Shown here in pieces: positions 25,973-35,213 of a stretch of 64,000 nt of DNA. The notes under the pieces were generated by a model. The model saw nothing but the letters and a program-made list of their open reading frames with translations, searched no databases and had not been told where the DNA came from. The stretch spans positions 1 to 64,000 of the forward strand of contig JAFWYP010000024.1 of NCBI GenBank assembly GCA_017517665.1. The letters run 5' to 3'. Position 1 is the stretch's first letter. Each line of letters begins with the position of its first letter. The stretch is from Clostridia bacterium (lineage in GTDB: Bacteria > Bacillota > Clostridia > Oscillospirales > Acutalibacteraceae). A program made the translations under genes and the position numbers.

Positions 25973-26725
25973 ATGAGCAACAAGAATAAAAAAAACAACT
26001 TTTTTCTTCCTTCGCCTCCTTGGCAGGCTCCTGATTTGAGCAGCGGAAGAAATGAGGAATCCGGTGATTCTTCGGCGCTGAACGGCATTATTGAAACCGG
26101 ATCAGTAACAGTAAAAAAAGGTGAACATCTCATACATTGTTTAACGGTTATCGGACAGATTGAAGGACACTATATTCTTCCTGCACAGAATAAAACAACA
26201 AAATATGAGCATGTCATTCCGCAGCTTGTTGCGATTGAGGAAAGTGATGAGGTTGACGGACTTATATTGATTCTGAATACCGTTGGCGGAGATATAGAGG
26301 CAGGTCTTGCGATTGCTGAATTGATATCAGGAATGAAAACTCCGACGGTATCGCTTGTTCTTGGCGGAGGTCATTCAATCGGTGTTCCTCTTGCTGTTTC
26401 GGCTGACCGTTCTTTTATTACTCCTTCGGCAACAATGACAATTCATCCTGTGCGAATGAACGGACTCGTTCTCGGAGTTCCGCAGACTCTTTCATATTTT
26501 GAACAGATGCAGGAAAGAATAGTGCGCTTTGTATCCGATAATTCCGATATTAGTCCCGACAGATTCCGAGAAATGATGCTTTCAACAGGTGAGCTTGTTA
26601 TGGATGTCGGAACGGTTTTGAGCGGCGAAGCGGCTGTTAAAGAAGGTCTTATTGATTCACTCGGCAGTTTGTCCGATGCGCTTAATTGTCTATATGATTT
26701 GATTGATAATATCAACAATAATTAA
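25973..26725 (+). CDS. tepA: ClpP-fold serine protease, TepA (YmfB) family
   Basis: The 250-residue cytoplasmic protein belongs to the ClpP/crotonase-fold family of TepA, reported to aid protein translocation and signal-peptide breakdown in Bacillus. It shows ILNTVGGDIEAGLAIAELI, the likely nucleophile in GGGHSIGVPLA, and the histidine in TMTIHPVRM. ATG 25973 has a GAGAGGGTG site; the 18-base longer reading would start at TTG. It sits 20 bases before ftsK, as in Bacilli and Clostridia. Confidence 0.9.
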   Translation: MSNKNKKNNFFLPSPPWQAPDLSSGRNEESGDSSALNGIIETGSVTVKKGEHLIHCLTVIGQIEGHYILPAQNKTTKYEHVIPQLVAIEESDEVDGLILILNTVGGDIEAGLAIAELISGMKTPTVSLVLGGGHSIGVPLAVSADRSFITPSATMTIHPVRMNGLVLGVPQTLSYFEQMQERIVRFVSDNSDISPDRFREMMLSTGELVMDVGTVLSGEAAVKEGLIDSLGSLSDALNCLYDLIDNINNN

Positions 26726-26745
26726 TTCCTGAAAGGATGACATAA

Positions 26746-29289
26746 ATGGCAAATACCCAGAATAAAAAGAAAAAAACAACACAGTCCAAAGCAGCTTCGC
26801 AGTCCAAAACAAAAAAACAGCCTATAAAAGATGCACCTAAAAAGGAAGTTTCGCAAACTGTCAGCAGACAAAAATATGCAATAATTTTTATGGCGGCGGC
26901 AGTTTTCCTTTTCTGCGTTTCGTTTATTAAAGGTGAAAGTGTCTGGATGCATCTTCACAATGCCATGTTCGGCATTTTTGGATTTTGTGCCTATATTCTT
27001 CCTGCGATGCTTGTCTATATGGCTGTTGTATATGCAAAGGATAAACCGCTCGGAAGTGTTGCGGCTAATCTTACAGGGGTTGGTTCATTTGTTGCATTGC
27101 TCAGCGGTGCGGTACATATTTTCACAAATGAAGCTATGTATCTCGGCAGTGTCGGCATAAACATTCAGATCGGAGACGCATGGAATAAAGCTGAAGCGCT
27201 TGGTAACGGCGGAGTTATCGGTGCTGTTATAGGAGGTCTTATTTCCAAATTGTTCGGAAAGACCGGAGCCGGTATAACAGTTGTTATTCTTCTTGTTGTT
27301 CTTGCAATGTTTTTAACGGGAACAACGCTTCTCAATCTTTTGAATATGGTTAAAAAGCCTGTTAAAAGAGTTGGTGAACTAACAAATGAAAAGCTTGAGC
27401 AAAATGCTGCAAGACGTGAACAGGCCGAAGCTGAAAGAGAAAAGGAAAAGGATACAAAAAAAGCTTTCAATCCTCCTAAGAAGCCGACTGTTGCGGTTGA
27501 AAAATTTGAAGATAACTTCATAACCGATGAATCTACTTTTACACCTGTAAACGAATCAGCTCTTCCTGAAATACCTGTTGTTAAACTTCCTGACAATGAT
27601 GCAACGGTTATTGTTGAAGAAATAATTGATGAGGCGGTTAAAGAGGCAAAACCTAAGAAAAAAAAGAAAGCACCTCCGGTGCCTGATGGTGAACCTATTG
27701 AAATTCCCGTTGAAGTTTTACCTGACGAAGTCGAAACAGAGAAGAAAGGCTATATTTATCCTCCTATAGACTGTCTTGATTTTGCTGAAAACGAAGCTGT
27801 CACTGATAACATGACAGAAATGCAGCTTGGCGCACAGAAGCTTTTGACAACTCTTGAAAGCTTTAAGATTAAAGCTGATGTAACGAATATTTGCCGCGGA
27901 CCTTCAGTAACAAGATATGAGCTTGTACCTGAAGCGGGTGTCAGAATCAATAAAATTACAAATCTTTCCGATGATATTGCTCTTCGTCTTGCTGCAACAA
28001 GCGTTCGTATTGAAGCGCCTATTCCCGGAAAGTCTGCTATCGGTATTGAAGTTCCCAACAGTGCAAAATCAATGGTTACAATGCGTGAAATCATTGATAC
28101 ACCTCAGTTCAGAGACTCAAAAAGTAAACTTACAGTTGCTCTCGGTAAGGATATTACCGGTAATATTATTTGTGCAGATCTTGCGAAAATGCCCCATCTT
28201 CTTGTTGCAGGCACAACCGGTTCAGGTAAATCTGTTTGTCTTAATGCAATGATTGTCAGCATTCTTTACAATGCTTCACCTGATGAAGTGAAACTCCTTA
28301 TGATTGACCCCAAGATGGTTGAATTTACCGTTTATAATGGGATTGCACATCTTGAAGTTCCTGTTGTTACAAATCCGCGAAAAGCGGCAGGTGCTCTTAG
28401 TTGGGCAGTTGGTGAAATGGAAAAGAGATATAAACAGTTTTCCGAAAACGGCGTAAGAGATATCAAGGGATTCAATAAGCTTTGTGAAACAAGAGAAGAT
28501 CTTGTCAAGATGCATCAGATTGTTATTTTTATTGATGAGCTTTCTGACCTTATGATGGTTTCTCCCAAAGAAGTTGAAGATTGCATTCAGCGACTTGCAC
28601 AGATGGCGAGAGCTGCAGGTATTCATCTTGTCATTGCAACTCAGAGACCTTCAGTTGATGTAATTACGGGTACAATTAAAGGTAATATTCCCAGCCGAAT
28701 CGCTCTTTCTGTTTCATCGCAGGTTGACTCAAGAACTATACTTGATGCTATTGGTGCGGAAAAGCTTCTCGGTAATGGTGATATGCTCTATAACCCGGTC
28801 GGTTCATCAAAGCATATCCGTGTTCAGGGTTGCTTTATTTCCGATGGAGAAGTTGAAAAAGTTGTAAATCATATTAAATCACAGCTTCAGACAACATATA
28901 ATGAAGAAACTATGCACGAAATTGAAGCAAAGGCAGCCGCATCCGAAAGTACAAAGAAAAAGGGCAGCGAAGAAACTGATAGTGAAGATTTTGATCCGAT
29001 GCTTAACGATGCAATTGAGGTTGTTGTTAACGCCGGTGGTGCATCAACAACCATGTTACAGAAAAAGTTGAAACTCGGATATGCAAGAGCATCAAGAGTT
29101 ATGGATCAGCTTGAAGAAAAGGGTATTGTAGGTCCTTCCGAGGGCGCTAAACCCAGAGCTGTTCTTATTACAAAACAGCAATGGTATGAGATGCAGGCAC
29201 TTGCCGACGGCGCAGGTTCTGCTCCCAACATTGATGATGTTTTTGCTGACGATGACGATTATGCAGGATCGGATGATGACTTTGAATAA
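26746..29289 (+). CDS. ftsK: DNA translocase FtsK/SpoIIIE
   Basis: The 847-residue motor pumps double-stranded DNA through the closing division or sporulation septum. Residues 44-200 hold about four transmembrane helices, followed by a charged, Pro/Glu/Lys-rich linker to about 345. The motor domain has the Walker A loop AGTTGSGKSVCLNAM, Walker B VIFIDELSDLMM and TQRPSVDVITGTIKGNIPSRIA. The C-terminal gamma winged helix (about 755-815, LQKKLKLGYARASRVMDQLE) reads oriented DNA sequences. Ribosome binding site AAAGGATGA. Confidence 0.96.
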   Translation: MANTQNKKKKTTQSKAASQSKTKKQPIKDAPKKEVSQTVSRQKYAIIFMAAAVFLFCVSFIKGESVWMHLHNAMFGIFGFCAYILPAMLVYMAVVYAKDKPLGSVAANLTGVGSFVALLSGAVHIFTNEAMYLGSVGINIQIGDAWNKAEALGNGGVIGAVIGGLISKLFGKTGAGITVVILLVVLAMFLTGTTLLNLLNMVKKPVKRVGELTNEKLEQNAARREQAEAEREKEKDTKKAFNPPKKPTVAVEKFEDNFITDESTFTPVNESALPEIPVVKLPDNDATVIVEEIIDEAVKEAKPKKKKKAPPVPDGEPIEIPVEVLPDEVETEKKGYIYPPIDCLDFAENEAVTDNMTEMQLGAQKLLTTLESFKIKADVTNICRGPSVTRYELVPEAGVRINKITNLSDDIALRLAATSVRIEAPIPGKSAIGIEVPNSAKSMVTMREIIDTPQFRDSKSKLTVALGKDITGNIICADLAKMPHLLVAGTTGSGKSVCLNAMIVSILYNASPDEVKLLMIDPKMVEFTVYNGIAHLEVPVVTNPRKAAGALSWAVGEMEKRYKQFSENGVRDIKGFNKLCETREDLVKMHQIVIFIDELSDLMMVSPKEVEDCIQRLAQMARAAGIHLVIATQRPSVDVITGTIKGNIPSRIALSVSSQVDSRTILDAIGAEKLLGNGDMLYNPVGSSKHIRVQGCFISDGEVEKVVNHIKSQLQTTYNEETMHEIEAKAAASESTKKKGSEETDSEDFDPMLNDAIEVVVNAGGASTTMLQKKLKLGYARASRVMDQLEEKGIVGPSEGAKPRAVLITKQQWYEMQALADGAGSAPNIDDVFADDDDYAGSDDDFE

Positions 29290-31141
29290 TTCAAAAGAAT
29301 TCTTACCCGTTACAAAAAAAGAAATGACCGAAAGAGGATGGGAACAGGCTGATTTCGTTTATGTCAGCGGTGATGCTTATGTTGACCATCCTGCTTTCGG
29401 TGCGGCTATTATTACCAGAGTTCTTGAAAAAGCAGGCTTTAAAGTTGCTTTTCTTGCTCAGCCTGATTGGAAGAATAATGATGATTTTATGAGGTTCGGG
29501 AAACCGCGCCTCGGATTTCTGGTAAGCAGCGGCAATATTGATTCGATGGTTGCTCATTACACAGCTGCAAAGAAGAAAAGAAGCTCGGATTATTACAGTC
29601 CGGGCGCTAAATTCGGTTTAAGACCCGATAGAGCTGTTATTGTTTATTGCAATAAAATCAGAGAAATTTACGGTGATGTTCCTATTGTTATCGGAGGGCT
29701 CGAAGCCTCACTTCGACGTTTTGCGCACTATGATTATTGGGATGATAAAATACGCCGTTCAATTCTCTTTGATTCTCAGGCTGACTTGTTGTCTTTCGGT
29801 ATGGGTGAACGTTCAATTCTTGAAATAGCACAAAGACTTGATTCAGGTGAAAATGTTTCTGATATCAGGGATATCCGTGGTACTTGCTACAGTGTTGATG
29901 TCCGCGAAACACCTTATTACGGTACTGAATGTCCTTCTTTTGATAATGTTTGCAATTCAAAAAAAGAATATGCCGTTTCATGCAGAATTCAACAGGATGA
30001 GCAAGACTTTTTCAGAGGAAAAGCAATAAAGCAACGCCACGGAAACAGAATGCTCGTTCAGAACCAACCTGCAATACCGCTTTCGCAGGAAGAACTCGAT
30101 GAGGTTTATTCTTTGCCGTTTATGAGAACCTATCATCCGATGTATGAGCCGATGGGCGGAGTGCCGGGTATTGAAGAAGTTCGTTTTTCCATTGCGCATA
30201 ACAGAGGATGTTTCGGTGCCTGCAATTTTTGCTCTCTTGCGTTTCATCAAGGCAGATATATAACAACGAGAAGCAAAAAATCAATTGTTGATGAAGCAAA
30301 AATTCTGACACAACTTCCCGATTTTAAAGGGTATATTCATGATATAGGCGGTCCAACAGCTAATTTCCGTCAGCCATCATGTGAAGGGCAGGAGAAGAGG
30401 GGACTTTGTAAAGGAAAAAAATGTCTCGCGCCTACAATTTGTCCGAATTTAAAATCAAATCATGAGGAATATCTTTCTATTCTTCGTGAAGTTCGTTCGT
30501 TACCTAAGGTAAAAAAAGTTTTTATTCGTTCCGGTATCAGATATGATTATTTGCTTGCAGATAAAGATGATACATTTTTCAGAGAGCTTGTTGCACATCA
30601 TGTCAGCGGTCAGCTTAAAGTTGCTCCGGAGCATTGTTCCGCTGCTGTTCTTGATAAAATGGGTAAACCTCATATCGAAGCATATCTTGAATTTTCAAAG
30701 AAATATTTTAAATTTTCAAAGCATGAAGGTAAGGAGCAGTATCTTGTTCCCTATCTTATGTCTTCACATCCGGGAAGCACATTAAAAGAAGCGATTGAAC
30801 TTGCTTTGTTTCTAAAAAAAATCGGAATAAGACCGGAGCAGGTTCAGGACTTTTATCCCACTCCCGGTACAATTTCAACCTGTATGTTTTATACGGGTCT
30901 TGACCCTTATACGATGAAAGAAGTATATGTTGCAAAAGATCCGCATGAAAAAGCTATGCAAAGAGCGCTTCTGCAGTATTTCAATCCAAAAAATAAAGGT
31001 CTTGTTATTGAAGCTTTGAGAAAAGCCGACAGACACGACCTTATCGGTTACGGTGATAAATGTCTTGTTACACCGAATAAACCTTTTAATAATCAAATCA
31101 GGGAGAGAGGAAAGAATGAAAAATTCAAGCGCAAAAAATAA
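29276..31141 (+). CDS. ygiQ: YgiQ-family radical SAM protein
   Basis: The 621-residue protein has the UPF0313/YgiQ N-terminal domain (FVYVSGDAYVDHPAFGAAII, GGLEASLRRFAHYDYWDD) and a radical SAM cluster in CFGACNFCS with the SAM-binding strands after it. Its reaction is not established. The ATG at 29276 overlaps the end of ftsK by 14 bases and has an AGGA site seven bases upstream; the longer reading begins deep in ftsK. It overlaps the next gene by 26 bases, so ftsK, this gene and the MBL genes form one operon. Confidence 0.9.
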   Translation: MTLNNSKEFLPVTKKEMTERGWEQADFVYVSGDAYVDHPAFGAAIITRVLEKAGFKVAFLAQPDWKNNDDFMRFGKPRLGFLVSSGNIDSMVAHYTAAKKKRSSDYYSPGAKFGLRPDRAVIVYCNKIREIYGDVPIVIGGLEASLRRFAHYDYWDDKIRRSILFDSQADLLSFGMGERSILEIAQRLDSGENVSDIRDIRGTCYSVDVRETPYYGTECPSFDNVCNSKKEYAVSCRIQQDEQDFFRGKAIKQRHGNRMLVQNQPAIPLSQEELDEVYSLPFMRTYHPMYEPMGGVPGIEEVRFSIAHNRGCFGACNFCSLAFHQGRYITTRSKKSIVDEAKILTQLPDFKGYIHDIGGPTANFRQPSCEGQEKRGLCKGKKCLAPTICPNLKSNHEEYLSILREVRSLPKVKKVFIRSGIRYDYLLADKDDTFFRELVAHHVSGQLKVAPEHCSAAVLDKMGKPHIEAYLEFSKKYFKFSKHEGKEQYLVPYLMSSHPGSTLKEAIELALFLKKIGIRPEQVQDFYPTPGTISTCMFYTGLDPYTMKEVYVAKDPHEKAMQRALLQYFNPKNKGLVIEALRKADRHDLIGYGDKCLVTPNKPFNNQIRERGKNEKFKRKK

Positions 31142-32054
31142 AAAACTCATTTATTTGCTTGTTATTTTTGTGATTGCGGTTATTACTTCAATTGGAGCAT
31201 CCCGTGGTTGGTGGGGTGAATTCTCGGAAGATCCCGGTAACACACTCGGAGATTATACTCAAAGTAATTACATTGATGAAGAAAATGATTTTTCTGTTCA
31301 TTTCATTGATGTCGGTCAGGGTGATTGCACTCTTGTCATGTGCGGTAAAGAATCTTTACTGATAGATGCGGGAGAAAACGGACACGAAACAGAAGTTATA
31401 AACTATCTTCGTTCGATGAAAGTCGATAAGCTTGATTATATCATTGCTACTCACCAGCATTCCGACCATATCGGCGGTATCCCCGAAGTGCTTGAGGAAT
31501 TTGAAGCCGATAACATAATCATGCCCAGACTTACAAAAGCACAGACTCCCACAAACAGTACATACACGGCATTTCTAAAGGCTTTGCAGAAAACCGATGC
31601 CAAAATAATTTCTGCCAAACCCGGTCTTAAATATACACTCGGTGAAGCAGAATTTGAAATACTCGGTCCGGTTACGAATGATTGCGAAGATATCAACAGT
31701 ATGTCTGCCGTAACCAAGATTACATACGGCGAAAACTCCTTTCTTGTTACGGGCGATGCCGAGAGAGATGAAGAACTTGAAATAATTGATAACGGTTCAA
31801 ATCTTGACTGCGATGTTTTAAGAGCAGGTCATCATGGCTCATCTACCTCATCGTGCAAGGATTTTCTTGATGCTGTTTCACCCGATTTCTGCATTATTTC
31901 GTGCGGCGAAAACAACGATTACGGTCATCCTCATGATAAGGTTATCAACAGACTTGAAAAGTATACAGACGAAATATACAGAACGGATATCTGCGGAAGC
32001 ATTGTTATGACGAGTGACGGAGAAAACATTGAAATAAGCTACAAAAATCAATAA
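31116..32054 (+). CDS. Membrane-anchored metallo-beta-lactamase-fold hydrolase, ComEC C-terminal-like
   Basis: The 312-residue protein has an N-terminal transmembrane helix (about 12-30) and an outward-facing MBL domain of the kind fused to the DNA-uptake channel ComEC. It shows FIDVGQGDCTLV, LLIDAGENG, the metal-binding ATHQHSDHIGG, VTGDAERDEE and GHHGSSTS. It might cut extracellular nucleic acid, but stand-alone members are uncharacterised. The ATG at 31116 overlaps the upstream gene and has a GAGAGG site. It is followed at once by a degenerate relative and a DUF3006 gene. Confidence 0.87.
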   Translation: MKNSSAKNKKLIYLLVIFVIAVITSIGASRGWWGEFSEDPGNTLGDYTQSNYIDEENDFSVHFIDVGQGDCTLVMCGKESLLIDAGENGHETEVINYLRSMKVDKLDYIIATHQHSDHIGGIPEVLEEFEADNIIMPRLTKAQTPTNSTYTAFLKALQKTDAKIISAKPGLKYTLGEAEFEILGPVTNDCEDINSMSAVTKITYGENSFLVTGDAERDEELEIIDNGSNLDCDVLRAGHHGSSTSSCKDFLDAVSPDFCIISCGENNDYGHPHDKVINRLEKYTDEIYRTDICGSIVMTSDGENIEISYKNQ

Positions 32055-32066
32055 GAGGTGTTCTTT

Positions 32067-32924
32067 GTGAGAAGGCTTCCGAGTGAACCTGAATATATCA
32101 GAGAAAGACGGTTAATCAGAGAACAGATAGAACGCGACAAGCGTTATTTTGTTTATGTTTATGTTTGTGTTGTTTTGGCTGTTGCTGCCGTTTCTTTTGG
32201 GGTTTTGTTTTTGAAAACAAGTCCTGTAATTGACAATATCAAATATAAACTCAATGATATTGATTGCGAAATTCTTGTGCATGATTTTGATTTCGGTAAC
32301 GGTGTTTATTTTGAATGTGAAGGTGAAACTGCTTTAGTTGACAGCGGTAATTATCAGCATACCGAAGAACTTTTGGAATTTATTGAATCAAACAACATTG
32401 ATAAACTGAATTATTTGTTGATTACAGAAATCAGCGAAGAGTATCTTACAACGCTCGAAAAGGTTTTAATTTTGATAGAAGTTTCCAAAATTATTGTTCC
32501 TGACGATGGCGATAAATCATTAATTGATTTGTATGATAATCTTATTTTTCCTGAAGGTGCAATTTTTTTGACTTCGGATAAAATTACATATTTCACTCTC
32601 GGGAAAATGAAATTCAATATTATTGATAGTCAGAATTTATCGCTCGATATCTCTTTCGGCAATCATGATTTTTTGGTTCTGAACGGTAAAAAAGTTGAAT
32701 ATCTGAACATTAAATTAAAGTCGGATGTTTTGTTTTTAAAGAACGGTGATTTGCTTACAACGGAATTTCTCAAAATGCTTAAGCCGAAAAACTGTATTGT
32801 TAACTCGGTTTTGAACGAGGATATATTGATACCAAAGAGATATTCGGTTTACAAAACAAAAACTGACGGAAGCATCATAGTAACAAGTGATGAAGTCACA
32901 TTAAATATTGACACTGAAAATTGA
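32067..32924 (+). CDS. Membrane-anchored, metal-site-less MBL-fold paralogue (likely pseudoenzyme)
   Basis: This 285-residue protein aligns by eye along its length with the gene just upstream: ALVDSGNYQHTEELLEFI for LLIDAGENGHETEVINYL, KLNYLLITE for KLDYIIATH, TLGKMKFNI for TLGEAEFEI, and the end GSIIVTSDE for GSIVMTSDG. The HxHxDH metal motif is replaced by ITEISEEYL and the GHHG loop is gone, so it should not bind the catalytic metals. A transmembrane helix lies at about 27-50. The start is most likely GTG 32067, six bases after an AGAGGTG site; GTG 32058 is part of that site. It may regulate or pair with its active neighbour. Confidence 0.7.
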   Translation: MRRLPSEPEYIRERRLIREQIERDKRYFVYVYVCVVLAVAAVSFGVLFLKTSPVIDNIKYKLNDIDCEILVHDFDFGNGVYFECEGETALVDSGNYQHTEELLEFIESNNIDKLNYLLITEISEEYLTTLEKVLILIEVSKIIVPDDGDKSLIDLYDNLIFPEGAIFLTSDKITYFTLGKMKFNIIDSQNLSLDISFGNHDFLVLNGKKVEYLNIKLKSDVLFLKNGDLLTTEFLKMLKPKNCIVNSVLNEDILIPKRYSVYKTKTDGSIIVTSDEVTLNIDTEN

Positions 32925-32936
32925 TGGGGTGTTCTT

Positions 32937-33155
32937 ATGTTTTACAGCATTGACAGAATAATTGAAGAAGTGGCTGTTTGTATTGGCGATAATGAAGAAT
33001 ATCTTTTGCTTTCAACTGACAATATAATCGGCAGCTACAGAGTCGGAAGCATCATCAGAGAAGACAAAAACGGGTATTACATTTCCGTTACCGAAGAGGA
33101 AGAAAAACGCAGAAATGAGAATTTTGACCTTGCCGAAAGTCTCTTTGATGAATAA
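32937..33155 (+). CDS. DUF3006-family small protein
   Basis: The 72-residue protein fits the DUF3006 pattern: a start of the type FYSIDRIIEEVAVC, a central VGSII...DKNGYYIS, and a charged end EEEEKRRNENFDLAESLFDE. Family members are often encoded beside ComEC-like MBL hydrolases, as here, but their role is unknown. It begins 12 bases after the degenerate MBL gene with a GGGGTG site and closes the operon. Confidence 0.75.
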   Translation: MFYSIDRIIEEVAVCIGDNEEYLLLSTDNIIGSYRVGSIIREDKNGYYISVTEEEEKRRNENFDLAESLFDE

Positions 33156-33180
33156 ACCGTAAATTAATATTAAAAATGCG

Positions 33181-33220
33181 ACAGATTATTCATTTTTCTC
33201 TTGAATAATCTGTTCTTTTA
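33181..33220 (+). terminator. Intrinsic terminator of the ftsK-MBL operon
   Basis: ACAGATTATTCA (33181-33192) and TGAATAATCTGT (33202-33213) form a perfect 12-base-pair stem with a nine-base loop, followed by TCTTTTATT. The -35 of the miaB promoter lies inside it. Confidence 0.75.
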
Positions 33221-33229
33221 TTATATAAT
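33201..33229 (+). promoter_or_regulatory. Sigma-A promoter of miaB, inside the terminator hairpin
   Basis: TTGAAT (33201-33206), 17 bases, TATAAT (33224-33229). Transcription should start near 33236, which rules out the ATG at 33239 as a normally led start codon. Confidence 0.7.
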
Positions 33230-33262
33230 AACAAATATATGTTCAATATGGAGGAATATGGC

Positions 33263-34684
33263 TTGTCCGATATTTCAAATAAAATCTCAGTTTCCGTTCC
33301 TGCGGAAGAACTTATAAAACAACGTGAATATACTGCATTGGTTCGTGAAATAATTGAGCAGAGATATTCCGAGTCACCGAAAGCGTTTGTTCATACTTAC
33401 GGATGTCAGGGTAATGTTTCCGACGGTGAAAGACTTGAAGGTATGCTTGAGGAAATGGGTTATGATTTGACCGATGAGCTCGAAGGCGCTGATTTGGTTT
33501 TATATAATACCTGCGCAATCCGTGAACATGCTGAAGACAGAGTTTTCGGAAATGTCGGTGCATTGAAACCTGCTAAAAACGCAAACCGTGATATGAAAAT
33601 TGTTCTTTGCGGATGTATGATGCAGCAGCAGTGGGTTGTTGATAAATTAAAAAAAAGCTATCCGTTTGTTGACATTGTTTTCGGAATTCATGTTATGCAC
33701 AGACTTCCCGAATTTCTGTATTTGAATCTTGCAAGAGGTAAAAAGATACGAGAATTTCCCGAGCACGACGGTGTTATTGTTGAGGAACTACCCGTTCACC
33801 GTGACAGCGAATTCAAAGCCTGGATTCCTGTTATGTACGGATGCAACAATTTCTGCAGTTATTGCATTGTACCTTATGTCAGAGGCAGAGAAAGAAGCCG
33901 TGATCCCGAAGCGATTGTTGAAGAAGCAAAACTGCTTGTATCGCAAGGTTATAAGGAGATAACTCTTCTCGGTCAGAATGTTAATTCATACGGCAAACAT
34001 CCTGATTATGGTTGCAATTTTTCTGAGTTGCTTCGCAGGCTTAATGATATTGAGGGAGATTTCATAATCAGATTTATGACATCTCATCCGAAAGACTGCA
34101 CATATGAGCTTCTTGATACAATGGCATCGTGCCAAAAGGTTGCAAAGCATCTTCATTTGCCGTTCCAGAGCGGAAACAACAGAGTTCTTTCCGAAATGAA
34201 CAGAAGATATACAAGAGAGAAGTATCTTGATTTGCTTAATTATGCATACTCGGTTATGCCCGATTTATCTGTAACAAGTGATGTTATTGTAGGTTTCCCC
34301 GGGGAAACATATGAGGAGTTTCTTGATACGGTTTCATTGGTTGAAGAAGCAAAATTCACTTCGATGTACACATTTATTTTTTCGTCAAGAAACGGAACAA
34401 AGGCTGCTTCAATGCCTGACCCGATTTCAAGAGAAGAAAAAGGCAGATGGTTCAGAGAACTTCTTGATTCGCAGGAAAAAATTGCCGCTGTCAGAACTTC
34501 ATCAATGGTAGGAAAAACATATCGCGTTCTTTGCGAAAGTGTCAGTAAAGGCGGCTTGATTGAAGGAAGAACAGGCGGGAATATTATTATTGAGTTTCCT
34601 GCGGATAAATCTGTTATTGGTTCATTCCGTGATGTTAAGGTTAAAGAATCGCTCACCTGGATTTTAAGAGGCGAGCTTCAATAA
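33263..34684 (+). CDS. miaB: tRNA-2-methylthio-N6-isopentenyladenosine synthase
   Basis: The 473-residue radical SAM methylthiotransferase adds methylthio to i6A37 of tRNA, after MiaA. It has the N-terminal cluster site (HTYGCQGNVSDGERL, NTCAIREHAEDRV, CGCMMQQ), the radical SAM motif GCNNFCSYC, and a C-terminal TRAM domain. The start is probably TTG 33263: a GGAGG site lies eight bases before it, while the in-frame ATGs at 33239 and 33248 have none and the promoter starts transcripts near 33236. It opens the miaB-ylbF-mutS-mutL-miaA cluster, so both enzymes of the A37 modification flank mismatch repair. Confidence 0.95.
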   Translation: MSDISNKISVSVPAEELIKQREYTALVREIIEQRYSESPKAFVHTYGCQGNVSDGERLEGMLEEMGYDLTDELEGADLVLYNTCAIREHAEDRVFGNVGALKPAKNANRDMKIVLCGCMMQQQWVVDKLKKSYPFVDIVFGIHVMHRLPEFLYLNLARGKKIREFPEHDGVIVEELPVHRDSEFKAWIPVMYGCNNFCSYCIVPYVRGRERSRDPEAIVEEAKLLVSQGYKEITLLGQNVNSYGKHPDYGCNFSELLRRLNDIEGDFIIRFMTSHPKDCTYELLDTMASCQKVAKHLHLPFQSGNNRVLSEMNRRYTREKYLDLLNYAYSVMPDLSVTSDVIVGFPGETYEEFLDTVSLVEEAKFTSMYTFIFSSRNGTKAASMPDPISREEKGRWFRELLDSQEKIAAVRTSSMVGKTYRVLCESVSKGGLIEGRTGGNIIIEFPADKSVIGSFRDVKVKESLTWILRGELQ

Positions 34685-34738
34685 GTTAATACGTGCGTTT
34701 ACCGTATTATAAATATATTTCAGTTAGGAGAAACAAAA

Positions 34739-35149
34739 ATGGACGTAATTGCAAAAGCAAGAGAACTCGGCGCGCTCCTTCAGCAGGATGAACGCTACAC
34801 AAATCTTATGGCTGCACAGAAAGCTAATGAAGAGGATACAGCTCTCAACGAACTTATCGCAAGAATTCAGCTTGTACAGATGTCATTCCAGCACGAAGCA
34901 CAGAAGGAAGACAAGAACGAGCAGAAGCTTGAAGCATATGATAAGGAATTCGGCGAAATCTATACACAGATTATGGCTAATCCCAATATGCAGGCATATG
35001 AAGCTGCAAGATCGGAAATTGATAAGCTTATGCAGTATATTAACGGCATATTCGCTCTTTGCCTTCAGGGTGAAGACCCCGCGACATGTGAACCTCCCCA
35101 GGAACACAACTGCGGCGGTGAATGCTCATCCTGCAGCGGCTGCCACTAA
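34739..35149 (+). CDS. ylbF: YlbF/YmcA (Ric) family protein with Cys-rich tail
   Basis: The 136-residue helical protein belongs to the Com_YlbF family (residues 1-105, ARELGALLQQDERYTNLMAA). In Bacillus, YlbF, YmcA and YaaT form an Fe-S-containing complex that affects RNA processing by RNase Y and development. The tail carries six cysteines (108, 117, 125, 129, 132, 135; CGGECSSCSGCH), suited to hold a metal or Fe-S cluster. A TTAGGAG site precedes the ATG. Codon use is strongly biased, as for highly expressed genes. It sits between miaB and mutS, as in many Clostridia. Confidence 0.85.
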   Translation: MDVIAKARELGALLQQDERYTNLMAAQKANEEDTALNELIARIQLVQMSFQHEAQKEDKNEQKLEAYDKEFGEIYTQIMANPNMQAYEAARSEIDKLMQYINGIFALCLQGEDPATCEPPQEHNCGGECSSCSGCH

Positions 35150-35159
35150 TTAAATCAAT

Positions 35160-35183
35160 GGGGGTCACAAAAAAGTGACCCCC
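35160..35183 (+). promoter_or_regulatory. Strong GC hairpin between ylbF and mutS
   Basis: GGGGGTCAC (35160-35168), loop AAAAAA, GTGACCCCC (35175-35183) is a perfect nine-base-pair stem. No T-run follows directly, so it is not a textbook terminator; it could be an attenuator or an RNA-stability and processing element. The GTG at 35175 that would lengthen mutS is inside the stem. Confidence 0.6.
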
Positions 35184-35213
35184 GCAGAAGTTTTTGAAAG
35201 GTATGGTAATATC

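Noticed and set aside
35175-35213. GTG start extending mutS by 13 codons
   Set aside because: The GTG forms part of a perfect nine-base-pair hairpin and has no ribosome binding site; ATG 35214 matches MutS N-termini.
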